A stretch of DNA of 64,000 bases from CAVUFH01 sp963740835 (lineage in GTDB: Bacteria > Actinomycetota > Acidimicrobiia > IMCC26256 > PALSA-610). Of the stretch, positions 33,670 through 42,028 are shown piece by piece (the stretch's first letter is position 1; every line of letters begins with the position of its first letter). The DNA lies in NCBI GenBank assembly GCA_963740835.1, contig CAVUFH010000002.1, positions 434,001 through 498,000 on the forward strand, given 5' to 3'. Made by a program: the position numbers and the translations under genes. The notes below the pieces were generated by a model, which worked only from the letters and a program-made list of their open reading frames with translations, had not been told where the DNA came from and ran no database searches.

Positions 33670-35136
33670 ATGGCGCTCGAGTTCGAACCTCGGATGTTGA
33701 TCGACGGGCAGCTGGTGGAGGCGACCGGCGGCAAGACGTACGACAACATCAACCCCGCGACCGAGGAAGTCATCGGCCCAGTGGCCGACGCGTCCGTCGA
33801 GGACATGGACAAGGCAATCGGCGCCGCCCGTCGGGCGTTCGACGACACCGACTGGGCAACCAACCGAGCGTTTCGCAAGAGCTGCCTGCAGCAGCTGAAG
33901 GACGCGCTCACCAAGCACAAGGAAGAGTTGCGACCGCAGATCGTCGCCGAAGTGGGCACCCCCGTCGGGCTCACCTTCGCGGTCCAGCAGGACTCGTGCA
34001 TCGACGACATGCAGTGGGACATCGACCAGATCGACGCGTACGAGTGGGAGTACGAGCTCGGCCCGCACGAGTTCTTCGGGATGCGGTCGAACCGCTTGGT
34101 GACGCGCGAAGCGATCGGCGTCGCCGGTCTCATCACGCCGTGGAACTTCCCGTTCATGTTGAACGCGTCGAAGCTCGCACCCGCCCTCGCCGCGGGGTGC
34201 ACGATCGTGCTGAAGCCCGCGCCGGACACCCCCTACAGCGCGACGTGGATCGGCAAGCTCGTGGCCGAAGAGACGGACATCCCGCCAGGTGTCGTCAACG
34301 TCGTGACGTCGCTCGACCCGGCGGCGGTCGGCGAGGTGCTCACCGACGACGAGCGCGTCGACATGATCTCCTTCACCGGCTCGACCGCAGTGGGGAAGCG
34401 CATCGCGGCGCGGGGCGCCGACACCCTCAAGCGAGTGTTCCTCGAGCTCGGCGGCAAGTCCGCGAACATCATCCTCGACGACGCCGACTTCCCGGCCGCG
34501 ATCGGCTCCGCCGGCATGGTGTGCATGCACTCCGGCCAAGGGTGCGCGATCACTACCCGGATGCTGCTGCCGCGTTCGCGCTACGACGAAGGCGTCGCGC
34601 TCGCCAAAGCGTCGTTCGAGTCGTTCCCGTACGGCGACCCGACCGATCTCAACAACATGGCCGGCCCGTTGATCAACGCCCGCCAGCGCGAGCGCGTCCT
34701 CGGCTACATCGAGAAGGGCAAGGCCGAAGGCGCGAAGTGCATCGTCGGCGGCGGCCCGGCAACGCAGTTCGACAAGGGCTACTTCGTGCAGCCGACGCTG
34801 TTCGTCGACGTCGACCCCAACGCGACCATCGCGCGTGAGGAGATCTTCGGCCCGGTGCTCGTGATCATCCCCTACGAGGACGACGACGACGCGGTGCGCA
34901 TCGCCAACGCGTCGCGCTACGGTCTTTCGGGCGGGGTCGTCAGCAAGTCGTTCGACCGCGCGATGGGCGTCGCCCGCCGCCTCCGTACCGGCACCGTGTC
35001 GGTGAACGGAGGCCTGTGGTTCGGCCCCGATTCCCCGTTCGGCGGTTACAAGGAGAGCGGCCTCGGCCGCGAGCACGGCGTCCAAGGCTTCGAGGAGTAT
35101 CTCGAGACCAAGACCATCGGCCTCCCGCCCAGTTAG
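33670..35136 (+). CDS. NAD(P)-dependent aldehyde dehydrogenase
   Basis: 488 residues. Catalytic residues: Asn159 in TPWNFP, Lys182 in VLKPAP, Glu259 in LELGGKS, Cys292 in GQGCAITTR. All are canonical, unlike the dehydrogenase at 2469, which has Arg at the Lys position. Other marks are FTGSTAVGKRIA and EEIFGPVL. It oxidises an aldehyde to the carboxylic acid. It appears monocistronic and is followed after 18 bases by a long palindrome (element 2). Confidence 0.9.
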   Translation: MALEFEPRMLIDGQLVEATGGKTYDNINPATEEVIGPVADASVEDMDKAIGAARRAFDDTDWATNRAFRKSCLQQLKDALTKHKEELRPQIVAEVGTPVGLTFAVQQDSCIDDMQWDIDQIDAYEWEYELGPHEFFGMRSNRLVTREAIGVAGLITPWNFPFMLNASKLAPALAAGCTIVLKPAPDTPYSATWIGKLVAEETDIPPGVVNVVTSLDPAAVGEVLTDDERVDMISFTGSTAVGKRIAARGADTLKRVFLELGGKSANIILDDADFPAAIGSAGMVCMHSGQGCAITTRMLLPRSRYDEGVALAKASFESFPYGDPTDLNNMAGPLINARQRERVLGYIEKGKAEGAKCIVGGGPATQFDKGYFVQPTLFVDVDPNATIAREEIFGPVLVIIPYEDDDDAVRIANASRYGLSGGVVSKSFDRAMGVARRLRTGTVSVNGGLWFGPDSPFGGYKESGLGREHGVQGFEEYLETKTIGLPPS

Positions 35137-35154
35137 CCGAACCCGTCCCCAACC

Positions 35155-35205
35155 CGAACTGGCGTCGCTCCTGACCCGTATGGGGTCGTCAGCGACGCCA
35201 GTTCG
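35155..35205. repeat. Long nested palindrome, element 2
   Basis: Perfect 15-base arms CGAACTGGCGTCGCT (35155-35169) and AGCGACGCCAGTTCG (35191-35205) around a 21-base loop containing GACCC/GGGTC. Same arm length, loop size and inner hairpin as element 1 at 30631, with related arm cores (TGGCG). Confidence 0.85.
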
Positions 35206-35394
35206 TGCGCCGGGATGTGGTCGAACGGCGTCGTCTCGCCGGGCCACGGCGAGAATCTCCTCGACGAGTTCGTGGCCTCCACGCCGCAGATCGCCGATCC
35301 GCGCGACGAAGGGCCAGTATCCGGCACCCATGATCTTCCTGCGCCGGCGGTCGTCGCGAGCGATCTGGAACTCGTCGAGGTGAGGGCTGGACAC
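35206..35394 (-). other. Possible truncated reading frame next to element 2
   Basis: On the minus strand an ATG at 35394 opens a GC3-rich, protein-like frame (SSPHLDEFQIARDDRRRR, then GYWPFVARIGDLRRGGHELV) that has no stop before running into the palindrome and then antisense to the dehydrogenase. Composition becomes less gene-like towards 35206. It may be a small gene cut by the palindrome, or antisense noise; the plus strand has an equally open frame. Confidence 0.25.
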
Positions 35395-35404
35395 CAGTTC
35401 GGGT

Positions 35405-36205
35405 TCAGGAGCCGGTGGGTTCCGCCTCCTGTTGGCGGACGTATTCGATGGTGCCGTCGAGGAAGGCCTCGACGTTGCGGTACTTACCCGCGTACACGTC
35501 CGGGAACCAGTCGGGCACCGACACCTCGAAGCCGTCCTGCTCGACGAGCTCGAGCACGGGGCCGACGAGCGCTTCGACCGGCAACGCCTCGATCGACATC
35601 GGCGACGGATCGTTGTCGGGCAAGTGGAACAGGTCGGTGTCGATGATCCCGGGATACACGACGTGGATCTTCACGGGCGTATCGCGCAGATCGACCTTCA
35701 TGCACTCGGCCCACGCGGAGATCGCGGCCTTCGACGCCGCGTACGCAGCTTCACCGGGTGGCGACAGCCGCGCCGCGACCGACGACAGGAACACGACGCG
35801 TCCCGCGCGCGCCACCAGCTCGGGCAAGAGCGCGAGCGTGAGCCGGATCGGCGAGAAGTAGTTGATCGCCATCACCGCCTCGACCGTCGCGGGATCGAGC
35901 GCGGCCACCGTGCGGCGTTTCGGGATGCCCGCGTTGTTGACCAACACGTCGACGCCGCCGAGTTCGTCGGAGACGCGCTGCGCGAATGCGTCGAGCCCGT
36001 CGAGCTCGGCCAGGTCGATCGCCCACGCACGCGACTCAGGCGCGTGCTCACGACAGCGCGCCAATACCTCGTCGAGCTTGTCGGCGCGGCGGGCACAGAT
36101 GCCGACCGTTGCACCCCGTCGCGCGAACCCTTCCGCCAACCCCGCGCCGATTCCTACCGACGCGCCGGTGACGAGCACGTGCTTGCCGTTCAAGTCATAA
36201 GCCAC
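35405..36205 (-). CDS. Short-chain dehydrogenase/reductase (SDR)
   Basis: 266 residues from the GTG at 36205. TGASVGIG nucleotide loop, NNAGIP, catalytic Ser in VFLSSVAARLS and YAASKAA. The C-terminal part (VYPGIIDTDLFHLPDNDP, then FPDVYAGKYRNVEAFLDG) is of the DltE/retinol dehydrogenase-like type, often acting on membrane-bound or lipid substrates. An ATG nine codons earlier would overlap the start codon of the divergent SDR, so the GTG is preferred. Confidence 0.85.
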   Translation of the reverse strand: MAYDLNGKHVLVTGASVGIGAGLAEGFARRGATVGICARRADKLDEVLARCREHAPESRAWAIDLAELDGLDAFAQRVSDELGGVDVLVNNAGIPKRRTVAALDPATVEAVMAINYFSPIRLTLALLPELVARAGRVVFLSSVAARLSPPGEAAYAASKAAISAWAECMKVDLRDTPVKIHVVYPGIIDTDLFHLPDNDPSPMSIEALPVEALVGPVLELVEQDGFEVSVPDWFPDVYAGKYRNVEAFLDGTIEYVRQQEAEPTGS

Positions 36206-36230
36206 GTCGGTGAAGCTAGCCTCGGCCGCC

Positions 36231-37019
36231 ATGCCGCTCACCCCGGACTCGGTGCTGTTGACGGATCGTGTCACGGTGGTCACCGGCGCGGCGCAGGGGA
36301 TCGGAGCCGCGATCGCGACCGCCTTCGCCCGGTTCGGCGCCGATGTCGCCGTCTGCGACCGCGATGCCGACGGCCTCGACGCAACCATCGCGGCGATCGT
36401 CGCGGCCGGGCGCCGGGCGACCAGCGCGGTGCTGGACGTGCGTGACGGCGAGGCGGTGCGCGCCTGGATCGAGTCGATGGGCAACATCGATGTGCTGGTC
36501 AACAACGCCGGCGGAGGTTTCCAAGCCGCGTTCCTCGACGTGAACGACAAGGGCCAGGACTCGCTGATCCGGGAGAACTTCACCAGCGTCACGAGCTTCA
36601 TCCGTGCGTGCACACCGAAGATGCCGAACGGCGGGTCGATCATCAACGTCACCTCGATCGAAGCGCACCGCGCCGCGCCCGGTTTTGCGATCTACTCCGC
36701 GATGAAGGCCGCGCTCGCCAACCTCACGAAGACCCTCGCGCTCGAGTTCGGCGACCGGCGGGTACGGGTCAACTGCATCGCCCCGGATGTGATCCCCACG
36801 CCGGGGATCGGTGACGTGCCGGTCAAGACCCCGCTGCCGTTCGCCGGCGCGGTCGACGACATCGCGGCCGCGGCGGTCTACCTCGCGTCCGACTGGTCGC
36901 GCTTCGTCACGGGCACCACGATCCACGTCGACGGCGGCAACCTCGCGGCGGGCGGTTGGGGCCGCAGCAACGCGGGCGGGTTCACGACCGCGGGCGACGT
37001 GGTCGACGGTGCCCGGTGA
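36231..37019 (+). CDS. Short-chain dehydrogenase/reductase (SDR)
   Basis: 262 residues. TGAAQGIG nucleotide motif, NNAGGGF, catalytic Ser in NVTSIEAH and Tyr/Lys in YSAMK. Loop PDVIPTPGIGDVP and a terminal TTIHVDGGNLAAGGW complete the SDR fold. It is coupled to the following luciferase-like gene by a GTGA overlap and diverges from another SDR with only about 25 bases between starts. Substrate unknown; an alcohol or hydroxyacyl oxidation paired with an LLM step is inferred. Confidence 0.85.
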   Translation: MPLTPDSVLLTDRVTVVTGAAQGIGAAIATAFARFGADVAVCDRDADGLDATIAAIVAAGRRATSAVLDVRDGEAVRAWIESMGNIDVLVNNAGGGFQAAFLDVNDKGQDSLIRENFTSVTSFIRACTPKMPNGGSIINVTSIEAHRAAPGFAIYSAMKAALANLTKTLALEFGDRRVRVNCIAPDVIPTPGIGDVPVKTPLPFAGAVDDIAAAAVYLASDWSRFVTGTTIHVDGGNLAAGGWGRSNAGGFTTAGDVVDGAR

Positions 37020-37854
37020 AGTTCGGTGTCGCGCTGGGCGCGCTCAACCCGCACTTCCATCTCGACGCCGCGCTCGCCGCCGAACGCCTCGGCTACGAAT
37101 CGGTCTGGCTGCCCGAGCACCTCGTGTTCACGCGCGCGATGTCGAGTTCGCCGTATCCGGGCGAGGACCATCCGCCGGTTCCGCCCGACACTCCGGTCTA
37201 CGACGCGTTCGCGTACCTCGCATTCCTCGCCGCCAAGACGGAGCGCGTCCGCCTCGGAACCCACGTGTTCAACATCGGACTGCGCCATCCCTTCACGACT
37301 GGCGCGCGGCGTGCAGACGGTCGACATCCTCTCCGCTGGTCGCTTCGAGTTCGGCGTGGGCGCGTCGTGGTTGCGCCAGGAGTGGGACGCGGCGGGCCTC
37401 GACTTCGCGACGCGCGGGCGGCGAGTGGACGAAGCGATCGAGGTCTGCCGCCGCCTCTGGTCCGAGGAGACCGTCACGCACCACGGCGAGTTCTTCGCGT
37501 TCGACGAAGTCGCATTCGAACCGAAGCCGCGGCAGCGTCCGTGGCCGCCGATCCTCGTGGGCGGCGAGTCGCGCGCCGCGCTCCTCCGTGCCGCTCGTCT
37601 CGGCGACGGGTGGCTGGGCATGGGTCACACCTTCGAGACCGCGGCACCGCAGATCGCGACCCTGTGCGCGCTGCTCGACGAGCACGGGCCGCGACGCGAA
37701 CGACTTCCAGATCGTCTTCGGTGGTCCGGTGGAGTCACGCGCCGACGTGCAGCGCTGGGAGGACCTCGGCGTCACCCGGTTACTGGTGTCGCCGTGGCGG
37801 CGCTCGAAGGAAGCGCTCGCGAGCCTGGAGGAATTCGCCGAACGAATCCTCTGA
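37016..37854 (+). CDS. Luciferase-like (LLM) F420-dependent oxidoreductase, two frameshifts
   Basis: About 278 residues after correcting +1 indels near 37302 and 37690. The three parts read in three frames but join as one LLM protein: ALNPHFHLDAALAAERLGYE, then TVDILSAGRFEFGVGASWLRQEW and PPILVGGESRAALLR, then NDFQIVFGGPVESRADVQRW and VTRLLVSPWR. It is nearest in style to the TIGR03619 F420 group. The GTG overlaps the SDR stop. Annotated as a functional gene because both breaks are simple insertions at GC runs. Confidence 0.78.
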
Positions 37855-37864
37855 ACCGGAGCGC

Positions 37865-38654
37865 TCAGTCGGCGAGCAGGCGTTCCGGATGCGCGGCGAA
37901 GTCGCGGATCGAGCCGCGGTGTCGCAATGCAACCTCGACGACGCCCGGCTGCATCGAGTAACACACCGCGCCCATCGAACGCGGGAGGTCGGACGCGACC
38001 GGCACGCTCTCCAAGTCCATGCCGCGGCCCATGCCGATGTCGGATGCGCGCCGCAGCGTGATCGCGCATTCGGCGTCGTCCTCCGGGAGCGTCGCGTCGG
38101 CCCAGCGCATGAACCCGCCCCGCCACGGTGCCGCGTCGAACGGCGGCGCGGGGTCGACGATCCCGTTCCACGTCAGCGACCACGCCAGGCGCAGCGCGCC
38201 GTCGACCCAGAGGCGGACGCGCGTCGAACCGTCCGCTTCGAAGTCGCGGCGCGGGATCTCCAGGTCGTACTGGCGTGTCGATCCGACCGCGCCACCGCGC
38301 GCCGCGTGCGTGATCGCGTGGCACGCCGCGTCGAACTGGTGCGTGCAGTTCTGCTTCGGGTCCGTCCACGCGCCCGCGGCGGTGAACCGCAACGACAGGG
38401 GCATGCCGGCGAGCGCCGCGCAGTGACGCGGCCGCATCGGGGCAGGTTGCCCACGGCCACCGATGCGCCGCGCACGTGACCGCGTCCACGACCGCACCGT
38501 CATGGCGCAGTGTGACGACGAAGTGGTGGAAGTCGTCCTCGAGTTGCGACACGATGACGCCCGGTTCCACGGTCTCGACTCGGATCCGCCGGCGGTATGC
38601 GTCGGCGGCCAGATCCGGGGCTCGAGAGTCCGCCGGTGCGTCGGAACGTGACAT
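37865..38654 (-). CDS. DUF2889 family protein, one frameshift
   Basis: About 263 residues after correcting a +1 indel near 38418. The N-terminal part has RVETVEPGVIVSQLEDDFHHFVVTLRHDG, followed by WPWATCPDAA. The shifted frame continues with NCTHQFDAACHAITHA. These are the two conserved cores of DUF2889 (the ExDFHH strand and the CTHxxD motif), whose histidines may bind metal. Members cluster with aromatic and sterol catabolism genes but have no known reaction. The C-terminal part (LRRASDIGMGRGMDLESV) is an added domain. It diverges from an amidohydrolase across 21 bases. Confidence 0.7.
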
Positions 38655-38675
38655 CAGCGTCAGGTTAGGTGAACA

Positions 38676-39835
38676 ATGCATCGCGTGAGCCTTCCGGTGA
38701 TCGACTCCGATCAGCATCTCTACGAGACGCGCACGATGTGGCGCGACCACATCGACCCCGCAGCGGCGCGACGACGCGCTGCGGATCGAGGACGACGCGC
38801 TCGGGTACCCGTGGTTGCGCTGGCGCGACAAGCAGCTGATGCCGGTCGACGTGCAGTACCCGGGCCAGACCTCCGAGCTCGGCGACGCGCCGCGAACGCA
38901 TCCGAGCCGGGCTCCCCGCCGAAGCGACCTACGACGAGCAACTGCCGCGCGCGTACTGGGACGCGAGCTCCCGTGCCGCGCAGCTCACCACGATGGGTGT
39001 CGACGAAGCGATGGTGTTCCCGAACTTCGGTCTCGCCTGGGAGCGCACCCTCGACGCCGACCTCTCGTCGCTGACCGCGAACATGACCGCGTGGAATCGC
39101 TGGTGCGGTTCGGTCGCGACCGACGGCGCCGGTCGCGTGCATCCGGTCGCGCACGTCACGCTGCGCGACGGCGCGTGGTTGCACACGGAGCTCGCACGTC
39201 TCGCCCGCGACGGCGTGCACCTCGCAATGGTCGCGCCCGCGCTCGTCGACGGCCGCCCGCTCTCCCATCCGGATCACGATGAGATCTGGCGCGCGTTCGT
39301 CGATCACGGCGTGACGCCTGTGTTCCACGTCGCCGATCAGCGCCGTCCGTTCGACGACGCGTGGTACACGCAACCCGAGGACTTCGGCGTGCCGCCGCTC
39401 GAATCGGTGTTCCTCTGGACCGCCGCCGCGCTCGCGTGCACCGACCTCATCCTCAACGGCACCCTCGAACGCTTCCCGGACCTGCGCATCGGCGTCGTGG
39501 AGCTCAGCGCGATCTGGGTGCCGATGTACCTGATGATGCTCGACGGCGGCTTCGACTTCACCGCCAGACTCAACGGCCGCCCGCTCGTGGAGCTCGCGCA
39601 CCGGCCGAGCGAGTACTTCCGGCGGCAGGTGCGGGTGTCGTCGTTCTCCTACGAGCTGCCCGAGCGCCTCATCCGCCAGACCGGTGACCTCTACATGTGC
39701 TGCTCGGACTATCCGCACTCCGAAGGCACGAGCACGCCGCTCGCCGACTACACGGGTAGCGCGCGCCCCATCGGCCCCGACGACGCGCCTGGGTTCTTCC
39801 ACGACAACGTCGCCCTCCTCCTCGAGTCGCGCTAA
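38676..39835 (+). CDS. Amidohydrolase family protein, two frameshifts
   Basis: About 385 residues after correcting +1 indels near 38765 and 38891. It begins VIDSDQHLYETRTMWRDHID, a metal-dependent amidohydrolase opening. The middle piece RWRDKQLMPVDVQYPGQTSE is in a second frame, and the rest (LTTMGVDEAMVFPNFGLAW to MCCSDYPHSEG) in a third. The CCSDYPHSEG motif parallels the ETDYPH motif of the amidohydrolase at 23537, and the two belong to the same COG2159 family. It probably hydrolyses or decarboxylates a ring-derived acid. Its stop overlaps the convergent SnoaL-like gene. Confidence 0.8.
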
Positions 39836-40285
39836 CGCAATAACTCGGGCGGCAACGACCCCTGGAACCACAGCAGCGTCTCGACCCGCTTCGCAATCCG
39901 CCAACCCGCGGCGGTGCGCACGAACTCGTCGTCGTAGCGACCACCGATGTAGAAGAAGTGCGGAGGCCCTTCACGCGTGCGCGCACCCATCGGGTTGACC
40001 ATCATCGTGCGCACGGTCGCGTGATCGCCGTCGAGCGCGATGTCGATGTTCACCATCAGGTGCTGCATCACGACGAACGCGGCGAGATTGTGCTCGAGCC
40101 AGCCGCGCACCTCATCGGTACGGACCTTCGGTGCCACCCGGGTTCGACGAGTAGTCGACATACGCGTCATCTGCGAAACAGGTGTCGAGCGCGTCCCAGT
40201 CACGCGTGTCGATGGACCACGCGTAGCGGTTGACGACGTCGAGGATGTCGGCCCGATCGGAGAGTTGGGCGGGCGTGTATGCCAT
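39832..40285 (-). CDS. SnoaL-like (NTF2-fold) protein, one frameshift
   Basis: About 150 residues after correcting a +1 indel near 40118. N-terminal part: LSDRADILDVVNRYAWSIDT, RDWDALDTCFADDAYVDY. The shifted part: RGWLEHNLAAFVVMQHLMVN, then FFYIGGRYDDEFVRTAAGWRIAKR. This is the SnoaL_4/NTF2 cone fold, used by small dehydratases, isomerases and hydroxysteroid-related enzymes. Chemistry cannot be read from the family alone. It is downstream of the dehydratase-like gene on the same strand (13-base gap) and probably shares its operator at 40809. Confidence 0.8.
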
Positions 40286-40298
40286 CGCTGAGGCGCGA

Positions 40299-40778
40299 CT
40301 ACGCGAGCGGCTTGGGCTCGGCCGCGTCGGGCTTGCACACGATGGTGAGCGTGAACTTGGTGGTCACGACCGGATCCCCCGACTTCGCGTCCTTCCATGT
40401 CGTCTCGGTGACGTAGAACTCGAGCTTGCCGCCGTCGGAGCGTTCCTTCTCGTACACGTCCGAGATCACGCCGTCACCGACGAGCACGTCGCCGACGTGC
40501 GGCCACCGGCCGTCGTGGAAAAGGAACTCCTGCTCGCCGTGGAGGATCGCGCGGCCCTTGCCGCGCAGGTTCTCGATCGGCAGGCCGGCCGCCCCACCCT
40601 GGCCCATCGAACCCCAGTACGGCATGACGAACGGGAACGTCACCGGCGCGGGCACCGCTTCGCCCGTGTACACGGGATCGTCGTCGAGGAGCGCCTGCGC
40701 GAAGACCTTCACCGGCCCCCGCTCGATGACCACCTTCTGCTCGCCGAGTGCCTTGCCCTTCAGTGCGGTGAGTGCCAC
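40299..40778 (-). CDS. MaoC/FAS1-like dehydratase-domain protein
   Basis: 159 residues from a GTG with AGGAGG about 10 bases upstream. The opening KGKALGEQKVVIERGPVKVFAQALLDDDPVY resembles the N-terminal half of hotdog-type hydratases (FAS1-like dehydratase domain). It then runs through PAPVTFPFVMPYW, HGEQEFLFHDGRWPHVGDVL and FYVTETTWKD. The catalytic D-x4-H pair of full MaoC enzymes is not obvious. Such half-hydratases pair with a MaoC partner or a DUF35 protein in sterol side-chain degradation; no partner is adjacent. The operator at 40809 precedes it. Confidence 0.78.
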   Translation of the reverse strand: MALTALKGKALGEQKVVIERGPVKVFAQALLDDDPVYTGEAVPAPVTFPFVMPYWGSMGQGGAAGLPIENLRGKGRAILHGEQEFLFHDGRWPHVGDVLVGDGVISDVYEKERSDGGKLEFYVTETTWKDAKSGDPVVTTKFTLTIVCKPDAAEPKPLA

Positions 40779-40808
40779 GTTTCCGATTCCTCCTGGCGCA
40801 GGACCGAA

Positions 40809-40826
40809 GCTGACGTGCGTGTCAGC
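40809..40826. promoter_or_regulatory. TetR-type operator, class II
   Basis: GCTGAC-GTGCGT-GTCAGC. The inner 16 bases CTGACGTGCGTGTCAG are identical to those at 54374-54389. It lies 30 bases before the dehydratase-like gene start. Confidence 0.65.
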
Positions 40827-40873
40827 CGCGAAGCGGCGAGACCTTAGCGCGGCCCGCCCTGTGGTCTGCCGCC

Positions 40874-41725
40874 TCAGGTTGCCGCGTGGGCGAGGTCCAT
40901 CTCCCACCACAAGAAGTTCCGCGACTGGTCGAGGATCTGTTGCCGGTGCGCGGCGTAGGGCACGTGGCAGGTCCCGTCCCAGGACTCGAGGAACGCGTCG
41001 AGTCCTTTCGCGTGCGCGGCGTCGATCGTGTTCACGGCGCTTTGGTACGACACGAGCGGGTCGGTCGTGCAGTGGAAGTCGAGCGCCGGCGCATCGCCCG
41101 CTGAGATGATTCCGACGACGTTCGCACCCGAGATCGAAACAGCTGCACGGACGCGCGCCGAGGAGTCCTCGGAAGACGAGTAGCCGACGTTCAGCGCGGT
41201 GATCGCACCTGCAGACGAGCCGCCGATCGCGATGCGGTTCGGGTCGATGCGGTATGTCGCGGCGTTGGCCCGGAGGAACCGCACCGCGGTCTGCGCGTCA
41301 GCCCGTGCTTCCTGGATCGCCACCCCGCAATTCGAGAACGATCCCGAACAGCCGGGCGACTCGAGCCGGTAGTTGATCGAGACGTTCACATATCCCGCCT
41401 TGGCAAACGTCGTTGCTTCGTCGACCAGTTCGGCCGACGTCTTGCTCCCGCAACAGAACGAGCCGCCGTGTACCCACACGATCGCCGGTCGACTGGTGGC
41501 CGTGTCGCCAGTCGGCTGGTACACGTCGAGTTGCAGCGTGATCGGCTGCCCGGCCAGATTGACCGCGCTTCCGTACGTCACGTTGCTCGTCACCGCGACC
41601 GCGTTGAAGATGGGATCGCGGTACCGCAACGGCGCGTCGCCGGGCGGGACCGCGTTCGGCAAATCGCATCCGGCCGCGACGACCACGAAGACAGCGACGA
41701 TGGGCAGCAAACGGCGAAAGCGCAT
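40874..41725 (-). CDS. Secreted alpha/beta hydrolase (BD-FAE/carboxylesterase-like), lipoprotein
   Basis: 283 residues. Leader RRLLPIVAVFVVVAAGC gives a lipobox with Cys20. Core marks: IVWVHGGSFCCGSK (oxyanion hole HGGSF), NVSINYRL, and IAIGGSSAGAITALN with the nucleophilic Ser. TTDPLVSYQ and GTCHVPY carry the probable acid and His. It hydrolyses esters outside the cell. A TTGACC/GGTCAA palindrome lies 19 bases before the start. An upstream in-frame ATG 12 codons earlier is less likely because the leader starts at MRFRR. Confidence 0.82.
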   Translation of the reverse strand: MRFRRLLPIVAVFVVVAAGCDLPNAVPPGDAPLRYRDPIFNAVAVTSNVTYGSAVNLAGQPITLQLDVYQPTGDTATSRPAIVWVHGGSFCCGSKTSAELVDEATTFAKAGYVNVSINYRLESPGCSGSFSNCGVAIQEARADAQTAVRFLRANAATYRIDPNRIAIGGSSAGAITALNVGYSSSEDSSARVRAAVSISGANVVGIISAGDAPALDFHCTTDPLVSYQSAVNTIDAAHAKGLDAFLESWDGTCHVPYAAHRQQILDQSRNFLWWEMDLAHAAT

Positions 41726-41743
41726 CGAACGATGCTCACCCTC

Positions 41744-41761
41744 TTGACCCGCCCTGGTCAA
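41744..41761. promoter_or_regulatory. TTGACC-N6-GGTCAA palindrome upstream of the esterase
   Basis: Six-base perfect arms around CGCCCT. It shares CCCTGGTCAAA with the region upstream of the hemerythrin-like gene (5974-5984). It may be an operator; the TTGACC arm on the minus strand could also serve as a -35 element. Confidence 0.45.
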
Positions 41762-41800
41762 ACCGGCGCCACGGCTTTGTGAACGCGCTTCGCCGTCGGG

Positions 41801-42028
41801 CTACGTGTCGACGCCCTCGAGCGCGCCACGCGCGTGTCGCTCGATGAACAAGAGCCGGTAGGTCTGGATCCGGTAGGCGCCGGTCCGGTCACAGGCGGCT
41901 GCGACCGCGGTGTCGACGAGGTGGTGCGGACATCGCGGATGCGCGGATGCGAGGCGCGTGCGGACCTGTTCGAGCCGCGGGTCGAACTCGGACGCCTGCG
42001 GCGTCTCGGCGGCGCGCGTGTCCACCAT
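41801..42028 (-). CDS. Three-helix-bundle small protein
   Basis: 75 or 76 residues. The pattern PRLEQVRTRLASAHPRCPHH, then VDTAVAAACDRTGAYRIQTY and RLLFIERHARGAL is the small actinobacterial three-helix bundle dimerisation domain, often of stress-related loci. No active site. The ATG overlaps the lipid kinase stop as TGATG, so both are translated together. Confidence 0.7.
   Translation of the reverse strand: MVDTRAAETPQASEFDPRLEQVRTRLASAHPRCPHHLVDTAVAAACDRTGAYRIQTYRLLFIERHARGALEGVDT

Noticed and set aside
33616..35394. A 592-residue minus-strand frame antisense to the aldehyde dehydrogenase
   Set aside because: Low-complexity shadow of a well-supported gene; only its first 60 residues lie outside that gene.
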